Position numbers and translations under genes: made by a program
Notes under the pieces: model-generated
What the model was told of the DNA's origin: nothing
Seen by the model: only the letters and a program-made list of their open reading frames with translations
Databases searched by the model: none
From: Branchiostoma belcheri
Lineage: Eukaryota > Chordata > Leptocardii > Amphioxiformes > Branchiostomatidae
Reading direction: 5' to 3'
Assembly: GCF_001625305.1 (NCBI RefSeq)
Contig: NW_017804353.1
Location: forward strand, 5,871,673 to 5,935,672
DNA: 64,000 nucleotides
Part shown: piece after piece, positions 32,253 through 46,400 of the stretch
Layout of the letters: every line of letters starts with the position of its first letter
Position numbering within the stretch: position 1 is the stretch's first letter

Positions 32253-33770
32253 GTCTTCATTTGCATGATTTGCATTTAATTATGTACATCTCTCTCTAAG
32301 TCACCTACATATAAAAATGATGAAAATACGTTGTTTTTTTCTGGATTTATCTGCTATAAAAGATTTCGCCAGAAACCTCAATTAAAGTTCCAGAACAAGC
32401 TGATATGGGAACAAAACCCACACCATTTTTTTTTCTGACAGGAAAAGCTATCTGTCACAAAAAATCGAAGATGATAGCATGTTCAGGACAACAGATACAA
32501 AAAACGGAAGTTCTGCTGCAGTACCAAGATCATCCACTAGGCTAGGAGGCCCATATTTGACATTGACTTTTGTCTTCCTATGACAAACCAACATACCAAA
32601 TATCATCACGATCCATAAAGGCGTTCTGAAGAAGTTTTGCTGACTACAAATGTGGGGAAACACACACAGAGACACACAGAGACACACCAAAAACAATACC
32701 CCCATTTTTCATGGATTTAATAAAATATATTCACGGCTTAACGCATGACAGCTCAACAGGTACGATCCCACACCACATACTGCTCAGGGGTGTCTAATAG
32801 TAGCCAAATACATAAGAAATACAGATAGAATCCGCTCTATCAAAGCGCACCATCCCTTTATGTATCTTAATAATAATGATTTACTGGAAATTACACAAAT
32901 CTGTCAAAAGTTTCGTGATTTATATATGTGAACACACACAAAAAAAGAACCTTGCCACGGAAGAAACTCTCCAGAGGCACACACAATTCTGTTTAGGCAC
33001 ACAGCACAAAAAAACACAATAAATACTTGTAATAGTTGTGATGGTTTGGGCTGAGTCTATAACATGGACTATGTCCAACACTGGACAACTAACTGTACTC
33101 ATTACATTTGTTTATTCTCATCTTCTGACTTTGACTCTAATCTATTCAGAACAAAATTTAGCTATTCTTACATCCTGAATGTAAAAAATCCCCTAATTCA
33201 AATAACAAACCAACAAGACAATAATATAACCCTGTATGTACTCAATGTACATATTCTGAATTAACAGGTTACTTTTACATGTATCAGCACTTTGCAACCA
33301 TCCTTGATAATATGATTGTCAGATAAATGAAATAAGTAATAATATTAACATAGAAAAATAAAATTGGTTTTAAAATTGTCACGTGCACAAATGCAGTCAA
33401 ACGTATCTACGAAGTACGCCCTTGGTATCTTTAGTGTCTTCGTAGACAAGTACTCTTCGTATTTAGCAAATTTAAGTGCATAATGGCATCATGAGACAAC
33501 CCCTACATGATAAATATAGTAAAATATATTAAGACGATACAAATTCCACCAATGACTGTAAAAACCAATTTTTATCCCATACCACACTCTCTTGTATTAT
33601 GTAGTTTAGCGTTATGCAATGTAGCTATATGTACAAGTAGATGCCAAACATATTACCTTGCACAATCGTTGTGCAATAAAGTCATGATTGTATAAAAAGC
33701 AATAGAGTGATACGAGAAAACCTGTATCATGAAAATTCATTTGTGTTGGTAGTTACATGTTTGAAGTTTA

Positions 33771-34307
33771 AACTTTTGGTCCAACACAAAAAATCATTTC
33801 ACCTATAGCTTTCGGCCAGTCACTTCCTAAGTAGACTGATCCAGTGAAGCTTGTCACGTGGCTTCTTTAAAGTGTGACGTCAACACTGGGTCAAAGGTAG
33901 CACGTCGGCAGAACGTACTGCACCTGCGCGAAACCCGTAATGTATTGTACATAGCACTTTGGCAGGTTAACATTTCGACAGTAGTTTCCACATGTTGTGT
34001 CGGAAAGAATATTCTCTGCAACAGGCAAAATTCTGATGCAACGTTGACCAAAAACCCAACGAAAAACGCAAAAATACGGGGTTCTGCGCAGGCGCAGTAC
34101 GTTCTGCCGACGTGCCGTATATGGTAGACGATGTCGGCCCCCGTCGCGGTTCACTGTAAGGATTTTGGACACTGAACAAGACTATTTCTTGAGAGGGGTG
34201 AAGGAAGCCATATACAGGGCTTCACTGGGTCAGTCTACTGAGGAAGACCAGAGTGATTGGTCGAATGCTCGAAGGGGAGAGATTTTTTGTGTTGGACCAA
34301 AAGTTTT
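33771..34307. mobile_element. foldback element with a second inverted repeat nested inside
   Basis: The outer arms AACTTTTGGTCCAACACAAA and TTTGTGTTGGACCAAAAGTT are exact complements and continue inward through GCTTCACTGG-TCAGTCTACT. Inside, GCACGTCGGCAGAACGTACT (from about 33899) is repeated inverted, ending near 34115. The outer right arm ends 33 bp from the DUOX stop codon, so part of the DUOX 3' UTR is probably made of this element. Confidence 0.75.
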
Positions 34308-34339
34308 AACTTTAAGTGAGAAGACAATGTTGTGGTGTC

Positions 34340-34465
34340 TTAGAAGTTTTCTGAGTGGTGAATGAAGGACACGCCGCCGAAGGTAAGCTTGTTCATTTCG
34401 CTACAGGCTTTTTCAACGTCCGCTGTCATTGGTGGAGGTCCACAGCTGAACACACCAAACAGTGT
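34340..34465 (-). CDS. DUOX: DUOX exon 27: C-terminus and stop
   Basis: Encodes [20 protein letters not shown] then [20 protein letters not shown] and F, stop TAA 34340-34342. FSCGPP is the final NADPH motif and the ENF end is conserved in NOX/DUOX. Acceptor TTCTGTTTTCAG. Confidence 0.96.
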   Translation of the reverse strand, partial: TLFGVFSCGPPPMTADVEKACSEMNKLTFGGVSFIHHSENF

Positions 34466-37400
34466 CTGAAAACAGAAAAGCACAGATGACAAAAAAGCCC
34501 GTATGAAAACCCATAGTTATATTCATATAAATATATATAACTAGATTTAGTTAGACAGGCCACACTAATTTGATTTGTTTGTTCTCGGATTTTTCCAGAA
34601 AAAATATGAAGCAACAGGGCGAAAAAAATAAAAAAATAAAAACAGGGTTTGGCATCCTCTTATAGCGCCAAATGCAACGATAGGAGCCATGAAGTCAACA
34701 AAAAAGGCTGGGTTATAATTTTAAAAATGAATTTTGAACTTTTAATCAAACCTCTGCTTTGATAGATGGAAAAAATGTAACAACTAGGAAGAAAATTACT
34801 TTTCTCAACTGTTGAGGACAAAATATAAGCAATTTTGAGTTGATTCAGAATTTTATTTTTTGCAAATCAGGAACAGATGAAGAGGCGAATCCGAGAACCA
34901 ACAAATAAAATTGGTGTTGCCTTATATTGTATACTAAGTAATACAGGCTTAAGTTAATAACCTTCTGGCTGAAAGTAGTATGGAAGACGTCGGTAAAGGT
35001 TACACATCGAGATAATAAGATGCGCAAAAAACAGATACTCATTTGACAAGCAACTGATTATAGTTTTGCCATCCACTACCTTTTGTAATTAGAGAGAAAT
35101 GATCTGTATAGGCTTGTACAAAACCTATTTTCTTACTTCATACACTTGAGCACTGTAGAAAAATTCATATTCCTAATGCGACTTGACAAACTTTCCATTG
35201 AAAAACATATCTGTTCCTTTATCTCTACTATAACGGAAAAGCGAGAAGTTGAGTTTATGTAATGATAGCTAGTTTTATTTTGTATGTATCTTTTCATCAT
35301 GTCTTGTTTTGACCTGTACTTAGCCAAGTGTGGCAAAATGTGCAATAAAGGTCGTCATTCATTCATTCATTCATTATTGTTGTTGTAACAATATAGCTAT
35401 GCCTGTATGACAGAAGAATGTAGACTGACCTCTGGATGCTCCTCCTGCAGTGACATTAAGAAGTGCTGGAAGTCAGGACGGCCGAAGTGGGTGATGGAGT
35501 TGAGGCCGGTGAACAGACTCCGCCCAGAAATACGCTGGAAGTGGCGCTCACAGATGTACTGTGGGGAAAAAGGATTTTGTTGAATTTTCAAAGTTTAAAT
35601 GTACTGTGGGGATTTTAAGCGTATGTTTTCGTGAATTTCAGATCTAAAATGTACTAGGGGTTGTGTGTGTCCATGAACCTCAAAACTCTAACTTTCATGG
35701 TTTAGGAGTTAGCTATCGATGTACCAAAAGTGTCCTACCGCCACAAGTGTTCTGAAATAATACTTGTTAACCACAAAGATTTTATAAACAAAATTGATAA
35801 AGAAACGTGTCTATACCACAATAAATTTCCTTTCGTCAAAATTCTGGTAGAACTGTGTGATAAAAATGTAGTAACACTTGTAGACTAAGCTAACTCTACA
35901 ATGAAACATGTGCCCGTACCGGTATAGTTGTCTTCTGGTAAAACTGTGTGGTAAAGATGTTCTACACTACTGTTACAGTAATACCTGTTGACCGAGCCGA
36001 CTCTACATATATAAATAAAGGAACATGTGTCCGTACCAGCATGGTTGTCCTGAGGTCAAACTTCTGGTAGAACAGCATGATAAAGATGTTCTACACTACT
36101 GTTACAGTTACTGTAACACTTGTTGACCAAGCAGAGTTGTATGTACATGTATGAATAAACAAGTGTGTCCTTACACACTGTTTGGTGAGCTTAGTACATT
36201 TCCTGTTTCAAGGTTCAGAGAGGAGTAAAAACGTGGGTACCATTGTGTTGACCGACTTTACCAAAGCCTTCGACACAATCAACCACGAACAGGCCGTTAA
36301 CAAACTCCTGAGCATGGGAACACGACCTTGTATCATACCCTGGATTGTCGATTTCCTCTCGGAGAGACGACAGTGTGTTAGATATGGAGACTCACTGTCA
36401 GACTGGCAAACACTCACCACCGGCGTACCACAGGGCACAAAACTTGGACCTATTATCTTTCTATGCATGATCAACGATGCCTGCCTAGCATATGCCGACC
36501 GGTGGAAGTACGTTGATGATCTGTCTCTCGGAGAGAACAGACATATCCAGGAACAGTCGCATCTCCAAGAACAAGTGAACTTGAACAAATGGTCCAAGGA
36601 CACAAAACTTAAACTCAATCCAAAGAAATGTTTTACTTTCACTGTTAGCTTTATGAAAACTCCACCCCCACCCCTCCCAATAACCATTGATGGACAACAG
36701 CTTGCAGCAGTGGATGTAGTGAAAGTTTTGGGACTATGGCTACAATCAAACCTCAAATGGGAAACACAAGTGTGTGAGATGACAAAAAAGGCAAGCAAGC
36801 GTATGTTCATGATCCGTAGACTGAAAACTTTTGGCCTAGCACTGTCTGACCTTGTGACGGTATACTGTGGGTTCATCCGGCCAGTACTAGAGTACTGTGT
36901 ACCTGTTTGGCATCATGGCCTATCTAATCAGCAAACGGCAGCCATTGAACGTGTGCAGAAGCGGGCATGTCGCATCATTCTTGGGAGGGCTTACACAGAC
37001 TATAACACAGCACTTACTGTCTGCGGACTAAAGAGACTTGCTACCAGACGAGACCACTTGTGCGCCAAATTTGCAAGCAGCATGGCAACATCTGAAAGAA
37101 CTGTTGAGTTAGTACCCGTTTCCAGGGGACAAACACATGGACGGTCCCTTAGGAATTCTAATGAACTGACCCTACCGACCTGCCGAACTCTAAGGTTTAA
37201 GAACAGTCCTGTACCGTCGATGTTGCGGATCCTGAACGCTAACTGATATTAGAAGCAATTGCCACTAATGTATTATTTTAAAATGTATTATTTTAAAGCT
37301 ATGTATTATTTTAAAACTTTGTTGTAAATATTTTAATGTGTCCTGCACAATATGTATGTACAGAAGGCGCAATTCAGCCTGTCTGGCTGCAATGTCTTTT

Positions 37401-40400
37401 ATCAATAAACCATTTTTCATTGATTGATTGATTGTGTGTCCTTACCAGCATGGTTGTCCTGAGGTCGAACTTCTGGTAGAACTGTGTGATAAAGATGTTC
37501 TACACTACTGTTACAGTAACACTTGTTGACCAAGCAGACTTGTATGTACATGTATAAAGAAACATGTGTCCGTACCAGCATGGTAGTCCTGAGGTCAAAC
37601 TTCTGGTATGGTAAAACTGTGTGATGAAGATGTTCTACACTACTGTTAGTTGTATGTACATGTACATGTATAAAGAAACATGTGTCCTTACCAGCATGGT
37701 TGTCCTGAGGTCGAACTTCTGGTAGAACTGTGTGATGAAGATGTTTTAACACTTGATGACTAAGCTAACTCTATAAAGAAACCTGTGTCCGTACCAGCAT
37801 GGTTGTCCTGAGGTCGAACTTCTGGTAGAACTGTGTGATGAAGATGTGCACGCTGACCAGGTCGTTCTTGTCCTTCTCCTCCACCTCCCGGATGATGTCA
37901 GTCAGCCACTCAAACTGCTGCTGGGTCCGAGTCACCCACAGGAAGTAAATCTAACAAGAAATCGGCGCGAAACCGTTAACAAATTTAATCTTTTTATTAG
38001 GTAAGCTTGTCATGCTTCAGTCTAGGGCATCTAAAATTTTAAATTTCGAGTTCTTTAGAAAACTAGTAATTTTCTATCAAAAGACAGAATACCTAATTGC
38101 GTCTCGGAGAGGGAAGCTGGAGAGGCATCGGGGTAAGTGGGTACCTTATATAAGGCTTGTTTATAGATATTACTTTATGTATTAGTCATTTAGCGCTTAT
38201 GTCCAATTAGGGAGGCTCTATGTCTATGTGAGTGTTTGCTTATAGTAAAAATGAATTTCAAAAAAAATAAAAGAAAAAAGAAAAAGAAAAATTTAGAATG
38301 GCATGAAGAATTTAAAATGAATTTCTTGTTTTATTCCCTTTTGTATATTCTAGTTTTGCATATGCATTTCTTCGCTGATTTCCATAAGGAAGCAGGCAGG
38401 AATATAGCAGGATTATGAAGACAGAAATAAGTAATGGTAATCTTTTAACCCTTTACTTCCTTCCAGCCTACCAGTCTGTGGTTACACCATGCCCCCTTAT
38501 CTGTCACTCTGCAAACACCTGTTCTGATGTCTATACTTTTTAATAATGCATCATATCAAGGTAGCGTAAAGATGAATTCACATCTCAGTCATACGAAATA
38601 ATTTAACGAATTTCTAGGTCCAGATATCGCATCTGCGTTAATAATATTATTAGAGCATTATTTTATGAGGGGAGGGGGTAGCCAATGTCAAGATGCCATC
38701 AATGAAATCCGTACTCCCATAATTGCAGAAAGTATCTTTATTCAAGCCTAAATGAGAGGCTTACCTTCTTGCAAACAAACTTGGCCCCCATCTCTGACTT
38801 GTGCACGATGTCCTTCAGGATGGCGGCGAATGGCGTGACTCCGATCCCGCCGCCGATCAGCACGGCCACGGGGAACTTGTACCAGTCCTGGTGACCCTCT
38901 CCATAGGGGCCGTCAACATACACCTGCAGGGCAACATTTATAGTATATGTCACTGGGCAATCCTTAGCCTCCTTTCCAGACTTCTAAAGCTGCGGCGACA
39001 TTTTTTACGGGGAGCGACGTGGACGCGACGGTTTTGCCGCCGAGGGACCGTCTCTCCCCGGCAAAGTCCCTCGGCGGCAAAACCGCCCCCGCAGCATAAC
39101 TCGCGTCACTCCCTGAAAATAATTAACGCCGCCGCTTCAAAAATCACTATGCGAAGGAGCCTAGACAATCTTCATCTTTATCATGTTACATATTGCATAA
39201 TCGCTGTCTAAAATTAGGATCAACAGCAGTAGCTATAGCCTTCAGACTTTCTGGGCCGCATTCAGAGTGTTTGGTTCGTTTTATTACATGTCGTTTTGCT
39301 CGTTTCACAGATTGGAAATTACGTGTAACAATGCTTATGTCTCTATTAAAATGAAGTGGAATGTTTAAGGGATGTTTAAGAAGTCATTATAGTTCATGTC
39401 CTCATCGTTATAAAGATATTATAAATGAGCTAAGAAGTAAAATGGCAAAAATATGAAGCAGGAAGCTAGTAGTGTTATGGAATCAGTGAGGCTAAGAAAA
39501 CATCACTTTTTCACTTCAGGTTTTAGCCACGGAATCACATGTGTGTGGCGCTTTACGTGCCATATGGCCAGTATGGGCCTGCTCACATTTGTCGTACAAT
39601 TGTCGTACGATATAGTCATTCGTATGTTGTGCAAATTCAACTAAAGATGTTGTCTTGAATGCTCGTCGGCGGTTGGTTCTGTCAGAGTCAGTTTGAAAAT
39701 TCTACGGAATCAGAATCGCACGACCGCCTACGATACTCGTATCAATGTGTGACCACGAAGCATATCTTTAGCACCACGACCTACCATAGGGAGATCGTGT
39801 CCCTCGATCTTGGCGGGGTCGTACACCTTCCTGAGGTTGTTGGTCCAGGGTCCGACGGAGCGGATGTGGAGGCTGAGCGTGTCCTCGTGCGGCGCGGAGG
39901 TCAGCGTGAAGGGGTGGTACTCGTTATTCCCCAGGGCGGCCGAGGCGATACGCACCCACTGCCCGGACTTGTAGTCGAAGTTAGCCGGTCGCTTTAGCTC
40001 CAACATTGTGACGGCTAAAAAAAAATTATTTTCAACGGGATTTAGTGTGTAAAAACTTGGTACATTTGCCAAAATATGTATTGCATAGCATTCTTTATTC
40101 AAGACAGTGGTCAGCATACATGTAGCGGCAGATAACAAATTATGGACTGCTGAATTGTGCTGACCATTACATAGTAGTACATGAAAATACAACGTAGGTA
40201 CAAACAAAACATACAAATTCACGACAATGACAATATGCACAACACATAAGAACTAATTTTTCATACAACAAACAACAAATTCCATTAAATTTTGGAAGCT
40301 TTCCAGACAATAATAGTTGATTTTTTCAACCAAAACTTGACATGGATTTTGGAATAACACATCGAATCAAAGTTGCTTTTAACTTTTTAAGCAGAATCAA

Positions 40401-43400
40401 TTTAGTCAGAATTGCAATTGAACCAGTACCAGATAGAGGGTGTTAGTGTATATATATATAACTCAAAATTTACCTGATGGTAGCAGCTCGGCCTTGAGGA
40501 CAGGAATCTCCACCTTCTTGCGACTGATGGACACCAGTTTGTCCAAAGTAAACAGGACCAGCGGGCCCAGTAGGAAATAATAGAAGTACGGCTCCTGCAT
40601 GATGCAAACGCTTGTGTCAAACCATATGATCTAAAATACGTTACCATTTTACCAACAAAGGCAAAGAAAGAAAAAAATAACTGCGACATTTGAGCTTATG
40701 AATAAATCAAGTATTGATTATCAATTGTACTGGCCAAAATATTAGTTACAAAAAAGACAAAAGAAACATAGAGAGAAAGAAATTTTGTTTGTCTTGAAAC
40801 ATTAAAGTCTCCTTATTATAAGAATTAGCTTTATGATATCGAGGTATAAAGACACATAGCCGAATATGGCCTCCCGAGCACTGGCCGAATTCCACCCAAC
40901 CATGGTTGGAAGTAGGTTGGGAGCAAGTTTGGATGTGGTTGGCTGGTGTTCGATAAAGCTGCCCATAGTTCGGTTGCGACAGCTAAATGTTTTAAGATGT
41001 TTTAATTAAAACACTAGACTGTGAAATTCAAACGGGAGGTTCAAACTAGCTTGTCTGGCTGGTGTTATGAAGTAGATATATATGGGTTGGCAATGTTTAG
41101 GACGTGTCCGGTGGTCAAATTTGACTCACATCCAACTCAAATTCGCAAATTTGCTTTACAAAGGTAGCTGTGTGACAGAGTAGGGCTCTAGTCTTAGACG
41201 TACCTGCACTAAATGGCCGGATCCATGCACAACTGTAAGGATGTACATGATCGGGTACAGGTTGTGGGTGAACCAGAAGGCCTTGAACAGGTAACGTCGG
41301 GAGTACTGGGTTGCAAACACGTACATCACAGCAAGGACCAGTACCAGCAGGACCCCGGTCATGCCTAGGATTATACATGTGCAAGCAATATGTACATGTT
41401 AAGGGAATGTACCTGCAGCAAATGTTATAATCGTTACAAAACTCTCAAATAGTACAAATGTCATATACTGTCATAACGCAGCGTCTTTTTTTATTCCAAT
41501 ATTTCATGGCTAGACATGGTGACAGCACACTCAAGTTATATCAACTTATTCTATGCCGCCACCAACACAGATGACCAATACAGGACAAGACAATACTAAT
41601 TTTCACATAAGTTAAGCGACTTTTTGAAGTATGGATTTCGAACTGCAGATAGCAATGCAAGAAAATATTCCCTTATGGACAAGCGTAAGACTATGCTTAC
41701 TTGGCACACTTTGATGTTCCTAAATATCATCATTCTAGAATGGTTTACAAAAGTCGTCTACAAACCTGTAGTAGTCTCATACAGCCAGTAGTGAAACTTG
41801 GGCAGATCAAAGGACCTATGGTTGATATTGAAAAGTAGAAAAAAACTGTTAGCATTTTAAGACTGAGAGCACTTTGGCATAATTGTTTCAATACCAAATC
41901 AAATCATTTTATTGGCTTCATGAATATTCTACTTATCGTACCTGACATAAATCAAAGAAATAGGTCCCCATAAATACACAAAATTTATCGTTGATATGCT
42001 GCGTATGGTACTCGTTTTGAACCATTCATCTCAATTAACATTCTATTGTACATTTAATGCACGTACGATGATATTCTTCATCCATGATGATATCACCGCG
42101 GATTTTTCACGGTTTTTATTTGGCCAACATTGAAACAAAATTTCGACCATTGCAGACGATGTATTTTCTGACACAACATTAGAAAACTATTGACAGGACG
42201 TCATCCTTAATATACGCGAATACGACTTAAAAGAGACGTTCTGCCGCCATACTCATCATAAGTGTGCATCATACGATGTGTGTGAAGGAGGGTTCACCTG
42301 TGGTAGAAGTCCCTGAAGAGACAGGTCAGGTCGTCCGCAGGTTGGGTGGAGATGTGGAAGAAGTTGATGCCGTGACCAAAGCAGTGCATGACTGGTCAGG
42401 GGGAAGAAAAGGAACGAGAGATTGTAAAAAATTTCCAAATCAATTGACCCGCATGCCTTCGTGCATCCGTGAATAGTTTCATCAGGTTGTTAAGACAATG
42501 AGTAAAGAGATTTATTTTACACAGTCAACCAAATCTTTTATTAACACCTGTGATGCAGTGCACGTGAAGCAGTCAGGATTGCTTTGTTGAGGAAGGTGAC
42601 AGACGTCGACGGTCACCGAAATGTCGGCCTAATAAATGACTTGGTTGCGTAAATATAAAAAGAGTCTCTTTACTCAATGCCTTAATGCAGTCTTATCAAT
42701 CATAGTGGCTCGCTCAAAAAGGCAAAAGACCAATACAAAATTTTGACAGGATTTTGACATCCTCTTAATTCTCAACAATCCATTCTAAAAGTACGGCAAC
42801 ATCATTGATTGTTTACTGCAAAAAAATGAAAACTTACTGGTGAAGAAGAGCGCAGACATGGCGACAAACTTGTGCATGGCGACGGCGGAGTCGAAGGGGA
42901 TGTACCGGTGCAGGAAGGTCTCGCGCATGTGGGTGATGGTGTTGCGGCACATGGTGATGAGGATGACGGAGTAGGTCCACATCATCCCGCTGGCCGCGCC
43001 GCGAGTCACCGACACGCCGAACCCGGTGATCCTGCGCAGCCCCGCGTGTTCACGTTCAATGGAGTAGACTGAAAAAAATTAAAAATTAAGGTTAATCAAT
43101 GCTGTTGTATTCCATCCCCAAACATTTTTCTTTTAATTTCTTTTATTCCATCATTTAATGACCAAACATGGCGACGACACACTCAACTTATATCAACTTA
43201 TTTTATGCCGCCACCAACACAGAGTACAAATACAGGACAATACTTATTTTCACGATCGGTGGCATGTCAGGACTCGAACCAGGGACCTATTGGTTCCGAG
43301 TCACGCACTCTGCCGCTACGCCACATAAAACATTATTTGAAATACTACAAAGTGGAATATTCCAAAAGGTGATCCATTCCAAAGCATTTTGGAATAACAC

Positions 43401-46400
43401 AAGTCTCAAGTCTCAAAATTATCTGCACGCTTCTCTCTACGTAGTTTGGAATGAATGACATACAATAGCGCGTGGAGACAGACTGGGGCCACGCGGCGAC
43501 AGGGGCCGGAGACCCGGCAGCTAATTACCCGTTGTGATTCCCGAGGGGTGCCACAGATCCACTATGAGTTTTGTAATCACGTGTTTTGTTTCTAAACTAA
43601 ACCCTAATCTAGACACATACACACCCGTACATACATAAATATATACAGACAGACAGACACACAGACATACTGACAGACATGAATCACTTGATCATAACAG
43701 GCACAACATGGAGTCCCCGAATGACCCGAAGTACGTATACACACATTTCTTTATATTTAAATGCTTGACAGCATGGCCGGCCACGTTGTTGAATATGCCA
43801 AATCATGGTCCAGCTGTGATTCGCAATGCAACGAATTTTCGTCTAAACCACGATCCATTATGAAACCTGTTTTATAAAATAACACTTGCAACGTATGTTG
43901 ATTTTTATCTCAAAGCAGAGGTTTCTAGCAACAGGCCTTCACATGGAACCAGTTAAAAATTTATAGACGATATGTGTCTGCAAAAATCAAAATTACCACA
44001 CCGCCTTCTGCTAAGGTCACATTTCAAAACCGGAGCTCGGTCTGGCTGTATGTGTGAATAAAGAATTCATATGCTCATGATTAATTTCGTTCATTTTTGG
44101 TCAAATTTTTTAAAAGCGTTCTTGCAAACTGTTGGAAATATGACCTTAGCATACGTCATGCACACGTGCACAATGAATCGAAGTCGGAAATCCACTTACA
44201 GTAAGCCCTCTCTATGAAGATCCCGGCCGTCACCAGCAGGTACAGCGTCATCCAGAAGATCTGTAGTCTGTAGTTCTGCACCTTGCTGCTGAAGCTGTTG
44301 AGTCGTTGTGTTAGCTTGTTGGTGGAGTAGACCTTGGACTTGGTGCCGATCCGCAGCCCGAGGCCCTGCTCTATCCCGGAGGTCGTCTGCGTGTGACGGC
44401 GTCGCATCATCTCTGCTTCGTTACTATGGAAACATGCAAAGCAATGTACGATTTTTTTCACGAAACAAGAATACGTCAAGCAAGTATATATACAGAAAAA
44501 GTGGGATCATTTGTCTTCCTCTGCTTTCAAAAAAGAAGTCAAACCTAGTAGTTTTTACCAGTAGTTTCTTAGTAGTTATCAGTAGTTCTATATGTACTAA
44601 TTGTCTGTTTTTATACCATGTTTCTTCTGTTCCTGCAAGTAGCCCTCGGGCAAGAATTTGCAATAAACAATTATCATATACAGTCCCCGATGTCTGGAAT
44701 TCACGTAACTATGTCGACCTGTAATATTTTGCTGGCTCCCTGTCATATTCTAAGACCTTTGACCAACTGCCGTTCTACCTACTCACGTACTCTGCCTGGA
44801 CAAAAAACACACACATACATGTAGCTCAGCCACTCAATAATACATATTTTGTTTTTACCTCAAAGTAAAAATGACTTTTGTAGATGGTGAACTTGGAAGC
44901 TTAGCACATGTTTGCCACCCCACCCCCCTCAACTTCAAGGTAGCTGTTTTCGTTCATCTTTATACATTTACTTTTTGCTTGTATCTAAAGGGAAAAGGCT
45001 GGTACTGATTTCCCGCAAACATTTTTACAACTCTCTCAAAACCTATGCCGGAATTTCCGAACTCAGAGTACTGTTAAGTATTGACACATCATTCCAGTTT
45101 CATGTGTCCAATGACTCGTCTATTGAATTGTATAGTAGCAACCGTAAATAATTTCATCAGGTTGGTAAACGACTTAATAGCAAAGTTCTTTTTATCACAA
45201 CCATTTATTTTTTCCAGCCGACGTTTCGATGACCGTCTGTCATCTTCATCAGGGCAGTTCTGACTGGTTTACTCTGCACTGACACTGATGTATTATGAAT
45301 GTATTGTAAACAGAAAAAAACTAGCTTAAGTGCTCTATGATCTATGTAACACCTTTAGTGCACTATGCACCAAGTAACATCTAGTGTCAGTGCCCAGTAA
45401 ACCAGTCAGAATTGACCTGATGAAGATGACTGACGGTCATCGAAACGTCGGCTTGTGAAAAATAAATGGTTGTGATAAAAAGATCTTTGCTATTCTGTAT
45501 AGTAGCAAATTCTATAAACTAAATCATTATTTGCTGATAATGGAGCAGTTGCTAGTTCGACACTTACTGGTAGGCTTGGTGCACTTGTTTCAGCCGAACT
45601 ATGGTATTCTCCCTTGTCAAACCTGGCCTGGCCTGGACTCCTTTAGTGTCAGGAATCTTGATATTGTTGCCTGTAATAGCAATAAAAAAGAAGTCAGTTT
45701 TTTTCAACTGAACATTTGCACAATATTTGAAAACAACTGCTAACAACTAAAACAACATCACACAGCGTGGTGCTTCAGCCACTCCATCTCATATTATCGC
45801 TTTGAAGGATTGATAAATTATTGGATATCTGTGCTTGATGCAGACGTATATATCCACGTACATGGTTCCAATGAATGATACTAAACCCAGTGCAACATCT
45901 TGCTGGTCTAACGTGTTACGCCGGAGGGCAAATATATCTTCTTTACAGATACACACAAGAAGCGCTGAGCCACCAAACTACTCACAGTTTGAAGACCTAC
46001 CAAAGACCTACCAGTTATGAAATAGTGTACCATCGCTTGAATCCGCTACAAGTTCAAAACTCACATCAGAGCTTCATCTATAATTTCCAACATCAGAATT
46101 GATCATGCATTTTAATAATATTCATTAACATTTTACCAATGTGCTTACTCAATTCTCGCTGCACATGTGTCTTGGGGGTTGGTGGTTCGGTTGTGGGCCA
46201 CTGTTGCAATTTCAATAAATCAAATCAAATCAAATCTAATCTAATCTAATCTAATCAAAATAAAACCCTATTTCTTATATTGGGACGCCGCCACGCCGCA
46301 TGCCTGCGAAGCTGGTGTGTTACGCCGAAGGGCGGTTATACCGGCTATACAGATACAGAAGCTGGTGTGTTACGCCGAAGGGCGGTTATACCGGCTATAC

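Larger units (their letters stand above)
31767..34339. other. intergenic: 3' ends of TRIM (+) and DUOX (-) converge
   Basis: No exon on either strand; I looked here for the missing dynamin P-loop exons and found none. A stretch at 32480-32660 (ACCAAATATCATCACGATCC) looks like a dispersed repeat. The right end is a nested inverted-repeat element at 33771-34307. Confidence 0.55.

Noticed and set aside
33854..34180. Overlapping frames on both strands near 34 kb
   Set aside because: They cover the inner inverted repeat of the nested foldback; frames on both arms mirror each other.
36208..36876. 222-residue minus-strand frame
   Set aside because: Antisense of the reverse transcriptase coding region of the LINE, which has clear catalytic motifs on the plus strand.
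39815..39997. Plus-strand frame with GC-rich codons
   Set aside because: Antisense of DUOX exon 23 (FAD domain).
43255..43325. Possible tRNA gene on the minus strand
   Set aside because: A and B boxes are present but a full cloverleaf with acceptor stem cannot be drawn, and a SINE body follows.
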